A DNA stretch of 64,000 nucleotides from Fluviicola sp. XM-24bin1 (GCA_003149635.1 QCWI01000009.1:62001-126000), one strand, 5' to 3'; shown: positions 44,922 to 54,650, counted from the stretch's first letter. Notes: generated by a model not told the origin, from the sequence alone. Made by a program: numbers and translations.

Positions 44922-45578
44922 TTATAGCTCAACTAATTTGTGTTTTACTGCATACATGACAATTCCAACCACGTTTCTTGCTCCAATCTTCTTCATGATA
45001 CCAGCGCGATAACCATCAACGGTTCTTTTGCTTCGGTATAATAAGAGTCCGATTTCTGAAGCTGATTTTTCCTGACAGATGTACTTGATGATTTGTAATT
45101 CCACACGGCTGAATTCAACCGCTCCGTCAAAGCTTGGAACTACTTTCCCTTGACGTACCAATTCGCCAATCAGGCATTTGGATGTTCTATCGTTCATGTA
45201 GTATCCAGTCTCAACTGCACTTTCAATGGCTTGCAAGATCTCTTCTGGCTCATCGTCTTTGGATAAATATCCATTGGCTCCGCATTCTACTGCTCTGACA
45301 ACAAACTCTTGATTGTCAAAATAGGAGAGCAAGAGGATTTTTACGTTATCGTATTTTTCGCGGATCTTCTTAGCAACGTCGATTCCGTTCATTTCCGGCA
45401 TTCGATAGTCGAGCAGAACGACATCCGGAACATTTCCTTTCATTTTTAGAAGTAATTCGACTCCAGACTCTGCTTCAATCGTCACCTTACAGTTCTCGGT
45501 TCCGTTAAGCATGGCAATCAGCCCATCTCGGTAGATCTTCTGGTCTTCAGCTACTCCAATGGTAATCTTGTTCTTCAT
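44922..45578 (-). CDS. NarL/FixJ-family response regulator
   Basis: A 218-residue regulator with a receiver domain (Asp57 in VVLLDYRMP) and a C-terminal LuxR-type HTH (VELQIIKYICQEKSASEIGLLLYRSKRTVDGYRAGIMKKI). It is the last gene of a four-gene cassette and overlaps the kinase gene by ATGA. Targets are unknown. Confidence 0.95.
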   Translation of the reverse strand: MKNKITIGVAEDQKIYRDGLIAMLNGTENCKVTIEAESGVELLLKMKGNVPDVVLLDYRMPEMNGIDVAKKIREKYDNVKILLLSYFDNQEFVVRAVECGANGYLSKDDEPEEILQAIESAVETGYYMNDRTSKCLIGELVRQGKVVPSFDGAVEFSRVELQIIKYICQEKSASEIGLLLYRSKRTVDGYRAGIMKKIGARNVVGIVMYAVKHKLVEL

Positions 45579-46327
45579 TTCAATGATTTACTCATTTCAA
45601 CAGTGGTACCTCGTTGTTTTCGTAAAGTACGAACCATCGAGCCGTTAATATAGCGCAATCTACTAACAATGTTTTGAAGTCCGAAGGAACCAGGGTGATC
45701 TTTGGGCATTGTAATGATGCCGTTTCCGTCATCTACAATTTCTAGTTTCATGGTGCTTTCTCTCATTGTTAGCAGAATGTCAATATACGAAGCTTCAGCG
45801 TATTTTACGATGTTGCTCAACAATTCTTGAACAATTCGGTACATAGCGAGTTCCTCGTTTTGATCTAATATAACGCTTTTATCATCGGAAATAAGGATGA
45901 AATTCACATCAATCTCAACGGTATCGTTCAATCGTGTGATCATGTACAACAGTGAATCCGCGAGTCCAAGCTCCTCCAACGTATAGGGCAGTAGTTCATT
46001 ACAAACGTTCCGAACTTTGTACGTTGTTTCAGAAAGGGTTTTGGTCATTGCACGTTTTTGTGGACTATCTTGCAATTGTGCAATATGGAAGCGTAACGAG
46101 GTCAAGGATGCCCCGGTATCATCATGAAGATCTTGCGCAATGCGTTTCTGTTCGCGTTCCGTTGCTCGAATCTCCGCCTCTATCAATCGCTTCTGATCTG
46201 CCAGTTCCAGTTCGATGAGCTTGTGGTGCTTCTCGTACATTCTTCGCTGATAAACAAGTACGAACACCACAATGATCAGCGCCACAAAAACCATGAGGGC
46301 AGACCCAATAATCAACAATCCATTCAT
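45575..46327 (-). CDS. NarX-type (HisKA_3) sensor histidine kinase
   Basis: A 250-residue kinase with one N-terminal membrane segment (LLIIGSALMVFVALIIVVFVL), a coiled coil (about residues 30-60), the HisKA_3 box with phospho-acceptor His68 in RIAQDLHDDTG, and an HATPase domain (ELLSNIVKYAEA, DDGNGI, GSFGLQNI). It has no sensor domain of its own, so input probably comes from the membrane protein encoded just before it, which overlaps by four bases. Confidence 0.94.
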   Translation of the reverse strand: MNGLLIIGSALMVFVALIIVVFVLVYQRRMYEKHHKLIELELADQKRLIEAEIRATEREQKRIAQDLHDDTGASLTSLRFHIAQLQDSPQKRAMTKTLSETTYKVRNVCNELLPYTLEELGLADSLLYMITRLNDTVEIDVNFILISDDKSVILDQNEELAMYRIVQELLSNIVKYAEASYIDILLTMRESTMKLEIVDDGNGIITMPKDHPGSFGLQNIVSRLRYINGSMVRTLRKQRGTTVEMSKSLK

Positions 46328-46956
46328 AATCTCCTGCCCTTTACAAAGCTGATTACATAAATCACGTTAAGTCCAATATTGAGAATTGCATGAATCTGGA
46401 AGAATTGAAAGCTATCCAATTCCAACAGCTCTTTACTAAATAAAAATAGGTACAAAGTGCCTGCGAAATAAATGAGCCAGCCCGATGCCAACCAGAACAT
46501 CGGTTGCTGTTCAAGATATCTGTGTATTAGCCTTCTCAAAAGCGAGATATAATAGCCCGCACAAAGCACAATTACCATGAGTCCTTCGGCGTATCGTTCA
46601 TTGGCGTTGAATGGATCCCATGCATCGAAGAACAAACGACTAAGTACTGAAAAACCTAAAAAAGAAACGAGAAACACCCCCACAACGCCACGCCAGAACA
46701 CTGAATCATAACTAAAAAAGAAGATGGCCAGAATGGCAAAAAACTCTATATAGATGTGCGCATTGAACAGAAATAGATTGTTCATTTCATAAGCGCTCAT
46801 TACACTCGCCACTAATTCTAAGGGGCCAGTAATCGCGACATAAATGAATAGTATGCGCAACGCAAATGGAAGAGATTTGAAGTAGAAAGCCCCAATCAAA
46901 ATTGGGGCTACAATCGAACATGCCGATATCAAATGCAAATTAATACTCATTCCCAT
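46324..46956 (-). CDS. Seven-segment membrane protein of sensor cassette
   Basis: A 210-residue protein with about seven hydrophobic segments and short loops. I do not recognise a named family. It overlaps the kinase gene (ATGA) downstream and shares one base with the small gene upstream (TAATG), which means all four genes are translated together. A receptor role for the kinase is a sound guess. Confidence 0.8.
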   Translation of the reverse strand: MGMSINLHLISACSIVAPILIGAFYFKSLPFALRILFIYVAITGPLELVASVMSAYEMNNLFLFNAHIYIEFFAILAIFFFSYDSVFWRGVVGVFLVSFLGFSVLSRLFFDAWDPFNANERYAEGLMVIVLCAGYYISLLRRLIHRYLEQQPMFWLASGWLIYFAGTLYLFLFSKELLELDSFQFFQIHAILNIGLNVIYVISFVKGRRL

Positions 46957-47264
46957 TAACTGTTAAATACATTGGCATTGCCACAAACTCCGGGGCAAGG
47001 CATTGACAAATCCGCCACGAGAGCAGTCATGTCGTCTTCATTGGCATCAGCACCTACTAAAACTAATTCTTTATTACCTTCCTCGTCAATACCGTAATAC
47101 ATACGGATGCCAATGCATCCAGTCTGATTAAGTATTTCTTGCAGAATGTCTTTTCCGAAGAAATGACCTTTGGTCGCTCCTGGATTTAGTTTTCTGTACT
47201 CCTCTGTTAATGCGGCTCCCGCCGTTAATGGGATTGATCCTCCCTCTGTTCCGTCAAATGACAT
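46956..47264 (-). CDS. Small conserved protein at head of sensor cassette
   Basis: A 102-residue soluble protein without signal or membrane segment. Its pattern (MSFDGTEGGSIPLTAGAALT, YRKLNPGATKGHFFGKDIL, TGCIGIRMYYGIDEEGNKEL, VLVGADANEDDM) resembles a small Bacteroidota hypothetical type I have seen as orphan genes. Three Cys are present, two close together (CPGVCG). Function unknown; the coupling with a two-component pair suggests a signalling or target role. Confidence 0.75.
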   Translation of the reverse strand: MSFDGTEGGSIPLTAGAALTEEYRKLNPGATKGHFFGKDILQEILNQTGCIGIRMYYGIDEEGNKELVLVGADANEDDMTALVADLSMPCPGVCGNANVFNS

Positions 47265-47595
47265 AGGTTAAATTTTAAATGATTAATAAATGATTCCTTA
47301 CCAAAGTAGAATCCTGAAAAACGAGATTCAATATTACACTATATCCTCATTTAATTCCCATATATGATAATTTACATCTCACGCTTAATTCACACTTATT
47401 GCTTCATTCTAAAAATCCGTAATTGTGCGTTACATTTTGCGTAAATGTTGCAGCTAAAGCACGCATAAGTTGCATGTGGAAATCGCGTAGTGTTTTAACT
47501 TCTATACCAAGCGTCCCAACTTCGTACTTTGTGCCTCCGCGTTAAGCCTTTCAATTACATTAACAAACCATAAGAGTTCTGGTCAGGAAGTTTCG
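47265..47595. other. Gap between sensor cassette and thiL
   Basis: About 330 bases, AT-rich, with no gene I can support. It contains the imperfect palindrome ACATTTTGCGTAAATGT (about 47431-47447) and a CTTTGTGCCTCCGCG match to the CGCAAAGGC repeat family near 47527. Confidence 0.5.
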
Positions 47596-47603
47596 TAGTT
47601 TTG
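47596..47603 (+). promoter_or_regulatory. -7 box of thiL
   Basis: TAGTTTTG matches TAnnTTTG and is 14 bases before the thiL ATG. The -33 region is weak. Confidence 0.55.
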
Positions 47604-47617
47604 CAAAAAAATTAGAT

Positions 47618-48658
47618 ATGTCAGAGAAACGTACCGAAATCGATCAGTTGGGTGAATTTGGTTTGATTGAACATTTGACCAGCAACGTGAATATCCATCA
47701 CGCATCCACTTTGAAGGGCATTGGCGACGATGCAGCAGTGCTTGCGCTGAACGACGATGAAGTGCAGTTGGTTTCAACCGATTCCATGGTTGAGGGCGTA
47801 CATTTCAACCTGATGTACACTCCTTTGAAACATCTTGGATACAAGCTGGTGGCGACGAATGTCTCTGATATCTGCGCCATGAACGGAAAGGCAGAACAAA
47901 TCACAGTATCCTTGGCGGTTTCCAATCGTTTTCCGATAGAAGCGCTGGAAGAATTGTACGACGGAATTAAAGCGGCGTGTAATGTCTACAAAGTGGATCT
48001 CGTGGGTGGAGACACAACTTCTTCCCTATCTGGATTGATGCTCTCCATTACCGTTATCGGTCGTGCGAAGAAGGAAGAAGTTACGTATCGAAATGGCGCG
48101 AAAGAACACGATTTGGTAGTAGTAAGTGGCGATTTGGGGGGGGCGTACATGGGACTTCAAGTATTGGAACGCGAGAAAGAGGTCTTCAACGCCAATCCCA
48201 ACATTCAACCGGATTTAGATGGTCACGATTACATCATGGAACGTCAATTGAAACCAGAAGCTCGTGTAGATGTCATCCAATTTCTGAAGGAGCTAGATGT
48301 CGTTCCAACCTCTATGATTGACATCAGTGATGGATTGGCCTCAGAATTAATGCATATCTGTTCTCAAAGCAATACAGGATGTCGCGTGTACGATGAGAAG
48401 ATTCCAATCGATGGAAAGACATCGATGACTGCCATTGATTTTAATCTGGATCCGATCACTTGTGCTTTGAATGGCGGTGAAGATTACGAACTTCTGTTCA
48501 CGGTGAAACAGTCCGATTTCGATAAGATCAAAGGAAATCCACATATGACAGTTATCGGTCACATTACCGATGCTTCAGAAGGATTGTACTACGTGGATAA
48601 GAACGGTTCTATGGTAGAACTTCAGGCACAAGGCTGGAATCACTTCGATAAAGAGTAA
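47618..48658 (+). CDS. thiL: Thiamine-monophosphate kinase
   Basis: A 346-residue kinase that makes thiamine diphosphate from the monophosphate. Motifs are GIGDDAAVL, STDSMVEGVHF, NVSDICAMNGKAEQITVSLAV, LVGGDTTSS and ISDGLASEL. The frame order and length fit ThiL well. The gene stands alone, convergent with the helical-protein gene. Confidence 0.95.
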   Translation: MSEKRTEIDQLGEFGLIEHLTSNVNIHHASTLKGIGDDAAVLALNDDEVQLVSTDSMVEGVHFNLMYTPLKHLGYKLVATNVSDICAMNGKAEQITVSLAVSNRFPIEALEELYDGIKAACNVYKVDLVGGDTTSSLSGLMLSITVIGRAKKEEVTYRNGAKEHDLVVVSGDLGGAYMGLQVLEREKEVFNANPNIQPDLDGHDYIMERQLKPEARVDVIQFLKELDVVPTSMIDISDGLASELMHICSQSNTGCRVYDEKIPIDGKTSMTAIDFNLDPITCALNGGEDYELLFTVKQSDFDKIKGNPHMTVIGHITDASEGLYYVDKNGSMVELQAQGWNHFDKE

Positions 48659-48665
48659 AGAAGGA

Positions 48666-50231
48666 CTAAGACGCTTGTCGTACGGTGCGATTGTACTTTT
48701 CGCGCACCACGCTTTCAAAATCTTTCCCTTTCAATTTCGCCTCGGCCCACGATTGGAAATCAAAGTAATCTAATGCTACGCTTTCAAAGGCGTCGTCGTC
48801 TGCTAGTGTTGCTAGCTCATCGTATAGGTTTTCCCAATATTGATCTACTTCGAAGCGATCATCGCATTTCGCTAGCTTACCGATGAACTGTAAGAACACC
48901 TTCTCAAAGCTGTACAATCTGTTGCGTGTTTTGAGAAAACGTTGCGTGCTCTTAATAGAGTAAGGCAACAATTTGTCGTGATTCAATTCCAGGTGAATCA
49001 ACAGCTCCAATAATTGCGTGAAACTGATGATATCTTCGGTTTGATCCAACTCACCATCGTTCAAAATTCGATTGACCCATCTCAACGCTTGCGAGAAATC
49101 TCCCACACCGATATACGCCACTGCGACTTTGAATTCTAGGAACGCGCGTCGTGCTGGAACCACCTTGTCGCCAAATTGATCCAATTTCTCTTTCACTTCA
49201 TCAGCGATTCGAGACGCGCGACCGAAATCTCCTTTTCTTAGGTTCATGCTGAGCTCAATGCTATTGATACTAGAGAACAATTTGATCTCCAGATCTTCAT
49301 TGGCCGTTACTTTACTCGCAACCGTTTTTAGTTGATTCAAGTAGGAAATTGAACTTTTGTAATCACCGAGTTTGTCCGATATATATATGGCATTCGTCAA
49401 AACCGAAACCTGCTTATTCACTTCAATTGCAATTGGCCCTGTGCTGGATTCCATCAACTGGAGATTCTTATGCAAAGCCTTTAGGGATGCATCCAAATTG
49501 GCCGTCGCATAGTAATACGCACTCATTACATGATAATATAAGTAACGTGCTTCTGTCGTCACTTGTTCTGAAGGTTCAGGATGCTCCAATACTTCTCTAC
49601 AAATTTCCTTGTATTGCTCTGCATCTTCATGGGAACGCGATACTCCTTTCTTCGACAATTGACTGAACAATCGGCTTTTTACTTGCCAAAGCATAGCATA
49701 ATATTGCAAGGATTTGATTTGCGAATTTTCCTGTTCTGAAAAAGCATTCATTTGTGCATCTGAAATGCCGGAGTACCCCATCGTTTCATGGATTCGCTTC
49801 TGCTTATTCGCAATTTCAATAACAAGGGCCGGTTTTTCATGCTTCAAGGCTAGTTTCTCCGCACTTCTGAGCAATCGACGGCTTTGATCATAAAGGGATC
49901 GGTCGTATAAAATATCAGAAGCATGAAGCATTTTGTGAATCTGAGCTTCAATAGAACTGGATGCATGAAAGGCGTCCAATGCACTCAAGATATGATCATA
50001 CAGTCGTTTTTTGGTAATAGAAAAGCGTTTGAGAAATGCTTCTCCTTTGAAAAAAGCAAACAGCGCCTTTTCGTCGTACGAAGGTATTTTATCAAGATAA
50101 TCGAAGATGCGTACGTAGTTGTTTTCACCACCGATTGTATGGCGGGAGGACATCAACTTAAAGTACCTTTTTTCGGATTTTGACATGGATTGAACCAAGT
50201 CAAACAACGCTTCATTTACCTTTCCAGACAT
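48666..50231 (-). CDS. Large helical protein, TPR-like, unknown function
   Basis: A 521-residue cytoplasmic protein that is helical throughout, with TPR-like helix pairs (YRLSFE- and AEKLALKHEKPALVIEIANK-type, LKALHKNLQLME, ALRWVNRILNDGEL). It starts MSGKVNEALFDLVQSMSKSEKRYFKLM, a stretch I recall only from hypothetical proteins in related marine Flavobacteriales. No catalytic motif or signal peptide is seen. It is likely a scaffold or regulator. Confidence 0.7.
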   Translation of the reverse strand: MSGKVNEALFDLVQSMSKSEKRYFKLMSSRHTIGGENNYVRIFDYLDKIPSYDEKALFAFFKGEAFLKRFSITKKRLYDHILSALDAFHASSSIEAQIHKMLHASDILYDRSLYDQSRRLLRSAEKLALKHEKPALVIEIANKQKRIHETMGYSGISDAQMNAFSEQENSQIKSLQYYAMLWQVKSRLFSQLSKKGVSRSHEDAEQYKEICREVLEHPEPSEQVTTEARYLYYHVMSAYYYATANLDASLKALHKNLQLMESSTGPIAIEVNKQVSVLTNAIYISDKLGDYKSSISYLNQLKTVASKVTANEDLEIKLFSSINSIELSMNLRKGDFGRASRIADEVKEKLDQFGDKVVPARRAFLEFKVAVAYIGVGDFSQALRWVNRILNDGELDQTEDIISFTQLLELLIHLELNHDKLLPYSIKSTQRFLKTRNRLYSFEKVFLQFIGKLAKCDDRFEVDQYWENLYDELATLADDDAFESVALDYFDFQSWAEAKLKGKDFESVVREKYNRTVRQAS

Positions 50232-50365
50232 GTATAAAAATTATTGTTTCACAAGTAGTATATCTAAGATAGGTAAAGAACAAGGACGTTTTTTGAGAAA
50301 CATTTGAAGTGTATAATTTATTGAGTGTGCGGAATGATGTTGGGCTTCCACACGTTGTTGATCTT

Positions 50366-50480
50366 ATAAGTACACTGAGCTAGAAGAAGTACTGCTTCTG
50401 ATGGACTAGAAGTGTACTTTTTTATCAGGCTGAATTTTTGATTAGTGCACGTTCGGCTACGCTCAGTGCACTAGCAAAGT
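50366..50480. repeat. Palindromic intergenic repeats
   Basis: AAGTACACT...AGTGTACTT (about 50367-50420) forms a hairpin with T residues, and TAGTGCAC...GTGCACTA (about 50443-50473) around TTCGGCTACGC forms a second. The second is the TTCGGCTACGCTCAGTGCAC form common between flavobacterial genes. The remainder of 50232-50538 shows no gene. Confidence 0.55.
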
Positions 50481-50494
50481 GTGCGCACAAAAAA

Positions 50495-50516
50495 AGGCAT
50501 CTCAAAAAAGATGCCT
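50495..50516 (-). terminator. Terminator of small lipoprotein gene
   Basis: AGGCATCT (50495-50502) and AGATGCCT (50509-50516) pair perfectly; on the minus strand T residues follow. Confidence 0.85.
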
Positions 50517-50538
50517 GTCATTAGAATTTCGTTTTTTC

Positions 50539-50838
50539 TTAATCTTCGTCGGAATCACCTGTTTGAGGCCCGTCTTCGTCTGGATCTGTATTTGGATCAG
50601 TAATTCCACCATCGAATACTGTTCCATCTCCATTGTCTGTCGGCATACCTTGGTCATCTTCACCCACTCGTGCATCCGAATTGTTATTCGAATTTGAGGA
50701 GCGAGCGTTTTCTTCACTATCAGGTGCTTCCTGCCAAACTGGCGCGTCTAATTCTTGCGCTGGAGTGATCTCTTGCTTCTGACAAGAAACGAACCCAAGT
50801 CCAAGAATTACTGCTGATATGTAAATAACTTTTTTCAC
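50539..50838 (-). CDS. Small acidic lipoprotein
   Basis: A 99-residue lipoprotein (signal ends GFVSC, Cys19). The mature part is highly acidic and rich in Asn, Ser, Gly and Asp (NSNNNSDARVGEDDQGM, DPNTDPDEDGPQ), so it is probably disordered on the surface or in the periplasm. It lies 51 bases after a large propeller histidine kinase gene, on the same strand, and has its own terminator. Function unknown. Confidence 0.7.
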   Translation of the reverse strand: MKKVIYISAVILGLGFVSCQKQEITPAQELDAPVWQEAPDSEENARSSNSNNNSDARVGEDDQGMPTDNGDGTVFDGGITDPNTDPDEDGPQTGDSDED

Positions 50839-50889
50839 TCTTTCTAATTTATTATCACCGAGAGTATTACCAAATATAGGTGAATATCT

Positions 50890-53874
50890 CTAATCTTCCA
50901 AACTATCGGAGCGCAATTTGAGTAAAACGTATGTTCCATTGATTGAACCGTCATCGCCAATTAACTCCTCTGGGCCGATTAATTCCATGGCATCATCAGA
51001 GAATTTCTGCATTAATTCGATCCGTTTGCTGGTAATTTCCATCCCTTGAGATCGGTGGTCTCCTGTGTCCATTGCCTTCATCGACATACTCTGGTTAACC
51101 CCGATTCCATTGTCTTTTATGAGGATTTCCAATAAATTTCCATTGCGCTCAATGTTGATTTCAATCAATCCTTTGATGTCTTCATTTGGTAGGATCCCGT
51201 GAATGATACTATTCTCAATAAATGGCTGCAAAATCATGGCTGGAATGGTGTAGAGCTCCAAATCAAGGTCATTTGTCGTGATTTCGTACTCAAAACGGTC
51301 TTTAAATCGCATAGATTCAAGCGATAAGTACAATTCTATGCGCGAAACTTCCTCTTCCAGAGTGATGCGGTTGTCCTCTACCGATGCCGAATCCAAGTTC
51401 TTTCGAATCAACTTGGCGAAATTGGTCAAATACTTATTCGCAGACAATCGATCTCTCGTATTGATAAAATATTGGATGGAGTTGAGCGAGTTGAAGATAA
51501 AATGTCGGTTCATACTTGCATTCAACGACTTTTGCTCTAATGCGAGTAATCGCGCTTTGTAAGCGAACATTTCGTTTTCATTCACTTGACGGATGCGTCT
51601 CAAACGCAATCGGAAGATGAGAAGTACAATCCCCGCTGCGGTAAGTAGACATAGCGCGATAAACCACCAGGTTTTGTAAAATGCTTCTTCAATAACGAAA
51701 GGAATGGCGAGCGCTTCCGATTGCCTTCCTTCTAAATCAACCGCGCGTACCATGAGCTTATAGTCACCAGCCGGCAAGTTGGTGTAAGTAATTGATGCGA
51801 CAGAAGATAAGGGAGACCATTCATCGTTCAGTCCGACTAATTTGAACTGATACTTAAGTTCTTTATGATTGACCAATGCCACACCATCGAAGTCAAATAC
51901 AAGATTATTCTTGTTGAATGGAAGCACCATTTTCTTCGGAATCCCGCTAGGCAAAATCTCTTCGCTGTACAGACTGTAGTTGAAGGGTGCATAATTCAAT
52001 AAAATGGATTTCAAATGAATCAACGGCTTCTTCGCACCTACTCCCGTAAAGTTCTCTCGAAACTTTACCAATCCGTTGGAAGTGCCAAAATAGAAGGTTT
52101 TATCATCTGAGCCGAAGAATCCTGAATTCAGATTCGTTTCTACATCTGGAATCCCATCATCGGGCCCGTAGCGCTTCACTTTGTATCCTTCACCACCGCG
52201 CGTTTCCGAAACAACGAGCAATCCGTTATTCGTACCTACGTATAACTTGTTATCGCGGTATTTCATGAAGTTAACAATGTTCGCACGCGGATCGTCTTGT
52301 AGCAATCGCAACTGGGAAAATTTGCCATTTTTGTATCGGAATAACCCTGATTCCGACCCCATCCAAATGGTACCAGAAGCGTCTGCGACGACACTGTAAT
52401 ACACGCGTCCCATGCTCGCCGAGATTGGATGAAAATCGCCGTTTCGAAGCTCGAACGCCCCTAAATTACTGACACAGTAGAGCACTCCATCAAGCACTTC
52501 CATGTCTCTTACTGTTCCTAGATATTCATCCGGTCTTTTCCCAACTTTGGTAAACTGTCCATTTTGGTAAATGCTCACTCCGTCATTTCCACCGATGTAC
52601 ATGGAATTATCATCAATCTGCTCAAAACACACGATTTTCGTTCCAGGAAGTCCTGGATACTCATGTTTATAATGCACTTTTGCATTTCCAGCGGCATCAA
52701 TGGAAACGAGTGCGTTTTGCGTTCCGAACCAGTGTTTTCCGTCTATATCCTTTTCAGCGGCCCAGATCGTAAGGCTTGAGCCCGAGGCATCCACTTTTTC
52801 CATGGGTTTGCCTTTCGGCTGGAAAAGAATCCCTTGATCGAAGGTACCATAGTAGGCATCTCCATTAACCAGCTCGAAACCGCAGGTGATCAAGTCAGAA
52901 AGGAAACCGGAATTCTGATCAAAGTACTGGAAGCGCATCCCCGGGAATCTAAATACTCCCTTTCCTTCGGAACCAATCCAAACGTTCCCGTTCATATCCT
53001 CGTAAACACATTGAATTCGATCTACCGGCAATCCGTTTTCCGAATTGTACACGTATCTCTTTCCATCGGGTTTGATTGCAACAACACCTTGGTTTCCATG
53101 TAACCACAAGGTTTTATTGCTTGCGATGTAGCATCCACGAATCGAACTCAATCCATCGGGATTATCGAGGGTGATTTTATTGGTATTCAAATCCTTGCGG
53201 ATCAACAAGGAATCGAAAGTGGTCGCAATGATTTCATTTGCATCTCCCGTTACTCCCGAAAAACTATGATCACCGAATCCAGTAAGCATCTCAAAACGCT
53301 TGAGATCTTCCGTAACTACCATCCCCTCCTTCATGGCGAGATATAATTTTCCTCCGCTTACGTGACCTCCTCGTACCTTTTTGGATGTGAGCTGAACCTC
53401 GTTTCTTTCTGTCAACTTTTGAAGATCGATGTTGATCAACTTTTCGCTCTTCAACTCGAAGAGTCCTCCACTATTTGAGCAAATTACCAGGCGGTCTTTA
53501 AACTTTACGATTTGCTCTACTGGACGAGATTTGTCTTCTCCTGTGAAACCATAACTTTTGATAGTGCTTCCCTTAATGGAAGAAATTCCACCATCGTGTC
53601 CTACCCAAAGCGTATTATCGAAATATTCGAGACATGTAATTCTGTTGTTGAGCAATCCCTCACGTGAAGTGTAAGGGACAAAATCCTCACCGTTGAAACG
53701 CGTTAATCCACCAATAGTTCCAATCCAAAGATAGCCTTCGTTATCCTGGACAATGGCGTTCACCTGAGACTGTGGAAGTCCTTCCTCAGTACTGTAGGTA
53801 ACGAAGGAGTACTTCTGACCGAAGCCAACAAATGAAAACGAAAAGAAAGTGAGTAGAAGCGCTAAAAATCGCAT
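50890..53874 (-). CDS. Propeller-sensor histidine kinase (LytS type)
   Basis: A 994-residue membrane sensor. A signal sequence (MRFLALLLTFFSFSFVGFG) is followed by a long two-component regulator propeller region (repeated GLPQSQVNAIVQDNEGYLWIG-like units, about residues 25-640), a Y_Y_Y domain (about 655-725, KYQFKLVGLNDEWSPLS...AGDYKLMVRA), one membrane segment (about 731-753) and a LytS-type kinase: MNRHFIFNSLNSI with the phospho-acceptor His, ILQPFIENSIIHGIL and DNGIGV. It is coupled (TAATG) to an upstream LytTR regulator gene. Similar sensors often respond to carbohydrates, but here no polysaccharide genes are adjacent. Confidence 0.93.
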   Translation of the reverse strand: MRFLALLLTFFSFSFVGFGQKYSFVTYSTEEGLPQSQVNAIVQDNEGYLWIGTIGGLTRFNGEDFVPYTSREGLLNNRITCLEYFDNTLWVGHDGGISSIKGSTIKSYGFTGEDKSRPVEQIVKFKDRLVICSNSGGLFELKSEKLINIDLQKLTERNEVQLTSKKVRGGHVSGGKLYLAMKEGMVVTEDLKRFEMLTGFGDHSFSGVTGDANEIIATTFDSLLIRKDLNTNKITLDNPDGLSSIRGCYIASNKTLWLHGNQGVVAIKPDGKRYVYNSENGLPVDRIQCVYEDMNGNVWIGSEGKGVFRFPGMRFQYFDQNSGFLSDLITCGFELVNGDAYYGTFDQGILFQPKGKPMEKVDASGSSLTIWAAEKDIDGKHWFGTQNALVSIDAAGNAKVHYKHEYPGLPGTKIVCFEQIDDNSMYIGGNDGVSIYQNGQFTKVGKRPDEYLGTVRDMEVLDGVLYCVSNLGAFELRNGDFHPISASMGRVYYSVVADASGTIWMGSESGLFRYKNGKFSQLRLLQDDPRANIVNFMKYRDNKLYVGTNNGLLVVSETRGGEGYKVKRYGPDDGIPDVETNLNSGFFGSDDKTFYFGTSNGLVKFRENFTGVGAKKPLIHLKSILLNYAPFNYSLYSEEILPSGIPKKMVLPFNKNNLVFDFDGVALVNHKELKYQFKLVGLNDEWSPLSSVASITYTNLPAGDYKLMVRAVDLEGRQSEALAIPFVIEEAFYKTWWFIALCLLTAAGIVLLIFRLRLRRIRQVNENEMFAYKARLLALEQKSLNASMNRHFIFNSLNSIQYFINTRDRLSANKYLTNFAKLIRKNLDSASVEDNRITLEEEVSRIELYLSLESMRFKDRFEYEITTNDLDLELYTIPAMILQPFIENSIIHGILPNEDIKGLIEINIERNGNLLEILIKDNGIGVNQSMSMKAMDTGDHRSQGMEITSKRIELMQKFSDDAMELIGPEELIGDDGSINGTYVLLKLRSDSLED

Positions 53875-54650
53875 TAGAGTTCTTTGAGCATTTTTACGAA
53901 GTCTGTAACACGGTTTCTGGCGATTGGTACTCGGATATCTCCATCCAATACGGCAAAATGCCCATCTTCATTTACGTATTCACGCATCAAGTTTAAATTG
54001 ATGATATGTGATTTGTGTACACGACTGAACTTTGATGGGTTCAACAAGTTCTCGTAAATCTTGAGCGTCCGTGTATCCAAATAACGTGTTCCGTCCTTGA
54101 AATAGATCGTGGTACAGTTTCCGCTCGCTTCCAAATGCGTGATGGTATCATCATCCACCAATTTCAATCCTTTCGTATGGGAAATGGCAATTCGATTACT
54201 TGTTTTGTTATTAAGCAGATTGTGCGATAAATCTTTCAGCGAATCAAAATACGTCGAATAATTCTCCGGTGTTTCATTGTACACACTTCGAGTTTCTTTT
54301 ATGCGCTCTACTGCCAATTGCAATTCTTCGATATCAACTGGCTTCAATAGATAGTACACAGCACTGGCATTAAATGCACGGATTGCGTAATCTTTAAACG
54401 CGGTTACGAAAACGACAAGAAAATCTTTGTTTTCGATCTCCTCCAACAATTCAAATCCCTCTGCTCCAGAAGGCATTCGGATGTCAAGGAAAACGACATC
54501 AGGGTTTGATGATTCAATAATTGCTTTCGCCTGTTCTTTGCGTGAGGCTTCTCCGATAACTTCTACATCGGGACAGTATTCCTCCAACATCATCGACAGG
54601 TTTTTTCTTGCAAATTCCTCGTCGTCTACAACCAGTGCTCTTAATTTCAT
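53874..54650 (-). CDS. LytTR-family response regulator
   Basis: A 258-residue regulator: receiver domain with Asp56 in VVFLDIRMP, Thr in FVTAFKDYAIRAF and Lys in LLKPVD; C-terminal LytTR DNA-binding domain (KFSRVHKSHIINLNLM). It precedes its kinase gene, the reverse of the usual order and of the 1890-3661 pair, and they overlap by one base (TAATG). Confidence 0.95.
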   Translation of the reverse strand: MKLRALVVDDEEFARKNLSMMLEEYCPDVEVIGEASRKEQAKAIIESSNPDVVFLDIRMPSGAEGFELLEEIENKDFLVVFVTAFKDYAIRAFNASAVYYLLKPVDIEELQLAVERIKETRSVYNETPENYSTYFDSLKDLSHNLLNNKTSNRIAISHTKGLKLVDDDTITHLEASGNCTTIYFKDGTRYLDTRTLKIYENLLNPSKFSRVHKSHIINLNLMREYVNEDGHFAVLDGDIRVPIARNRVTDFVKMLKEL

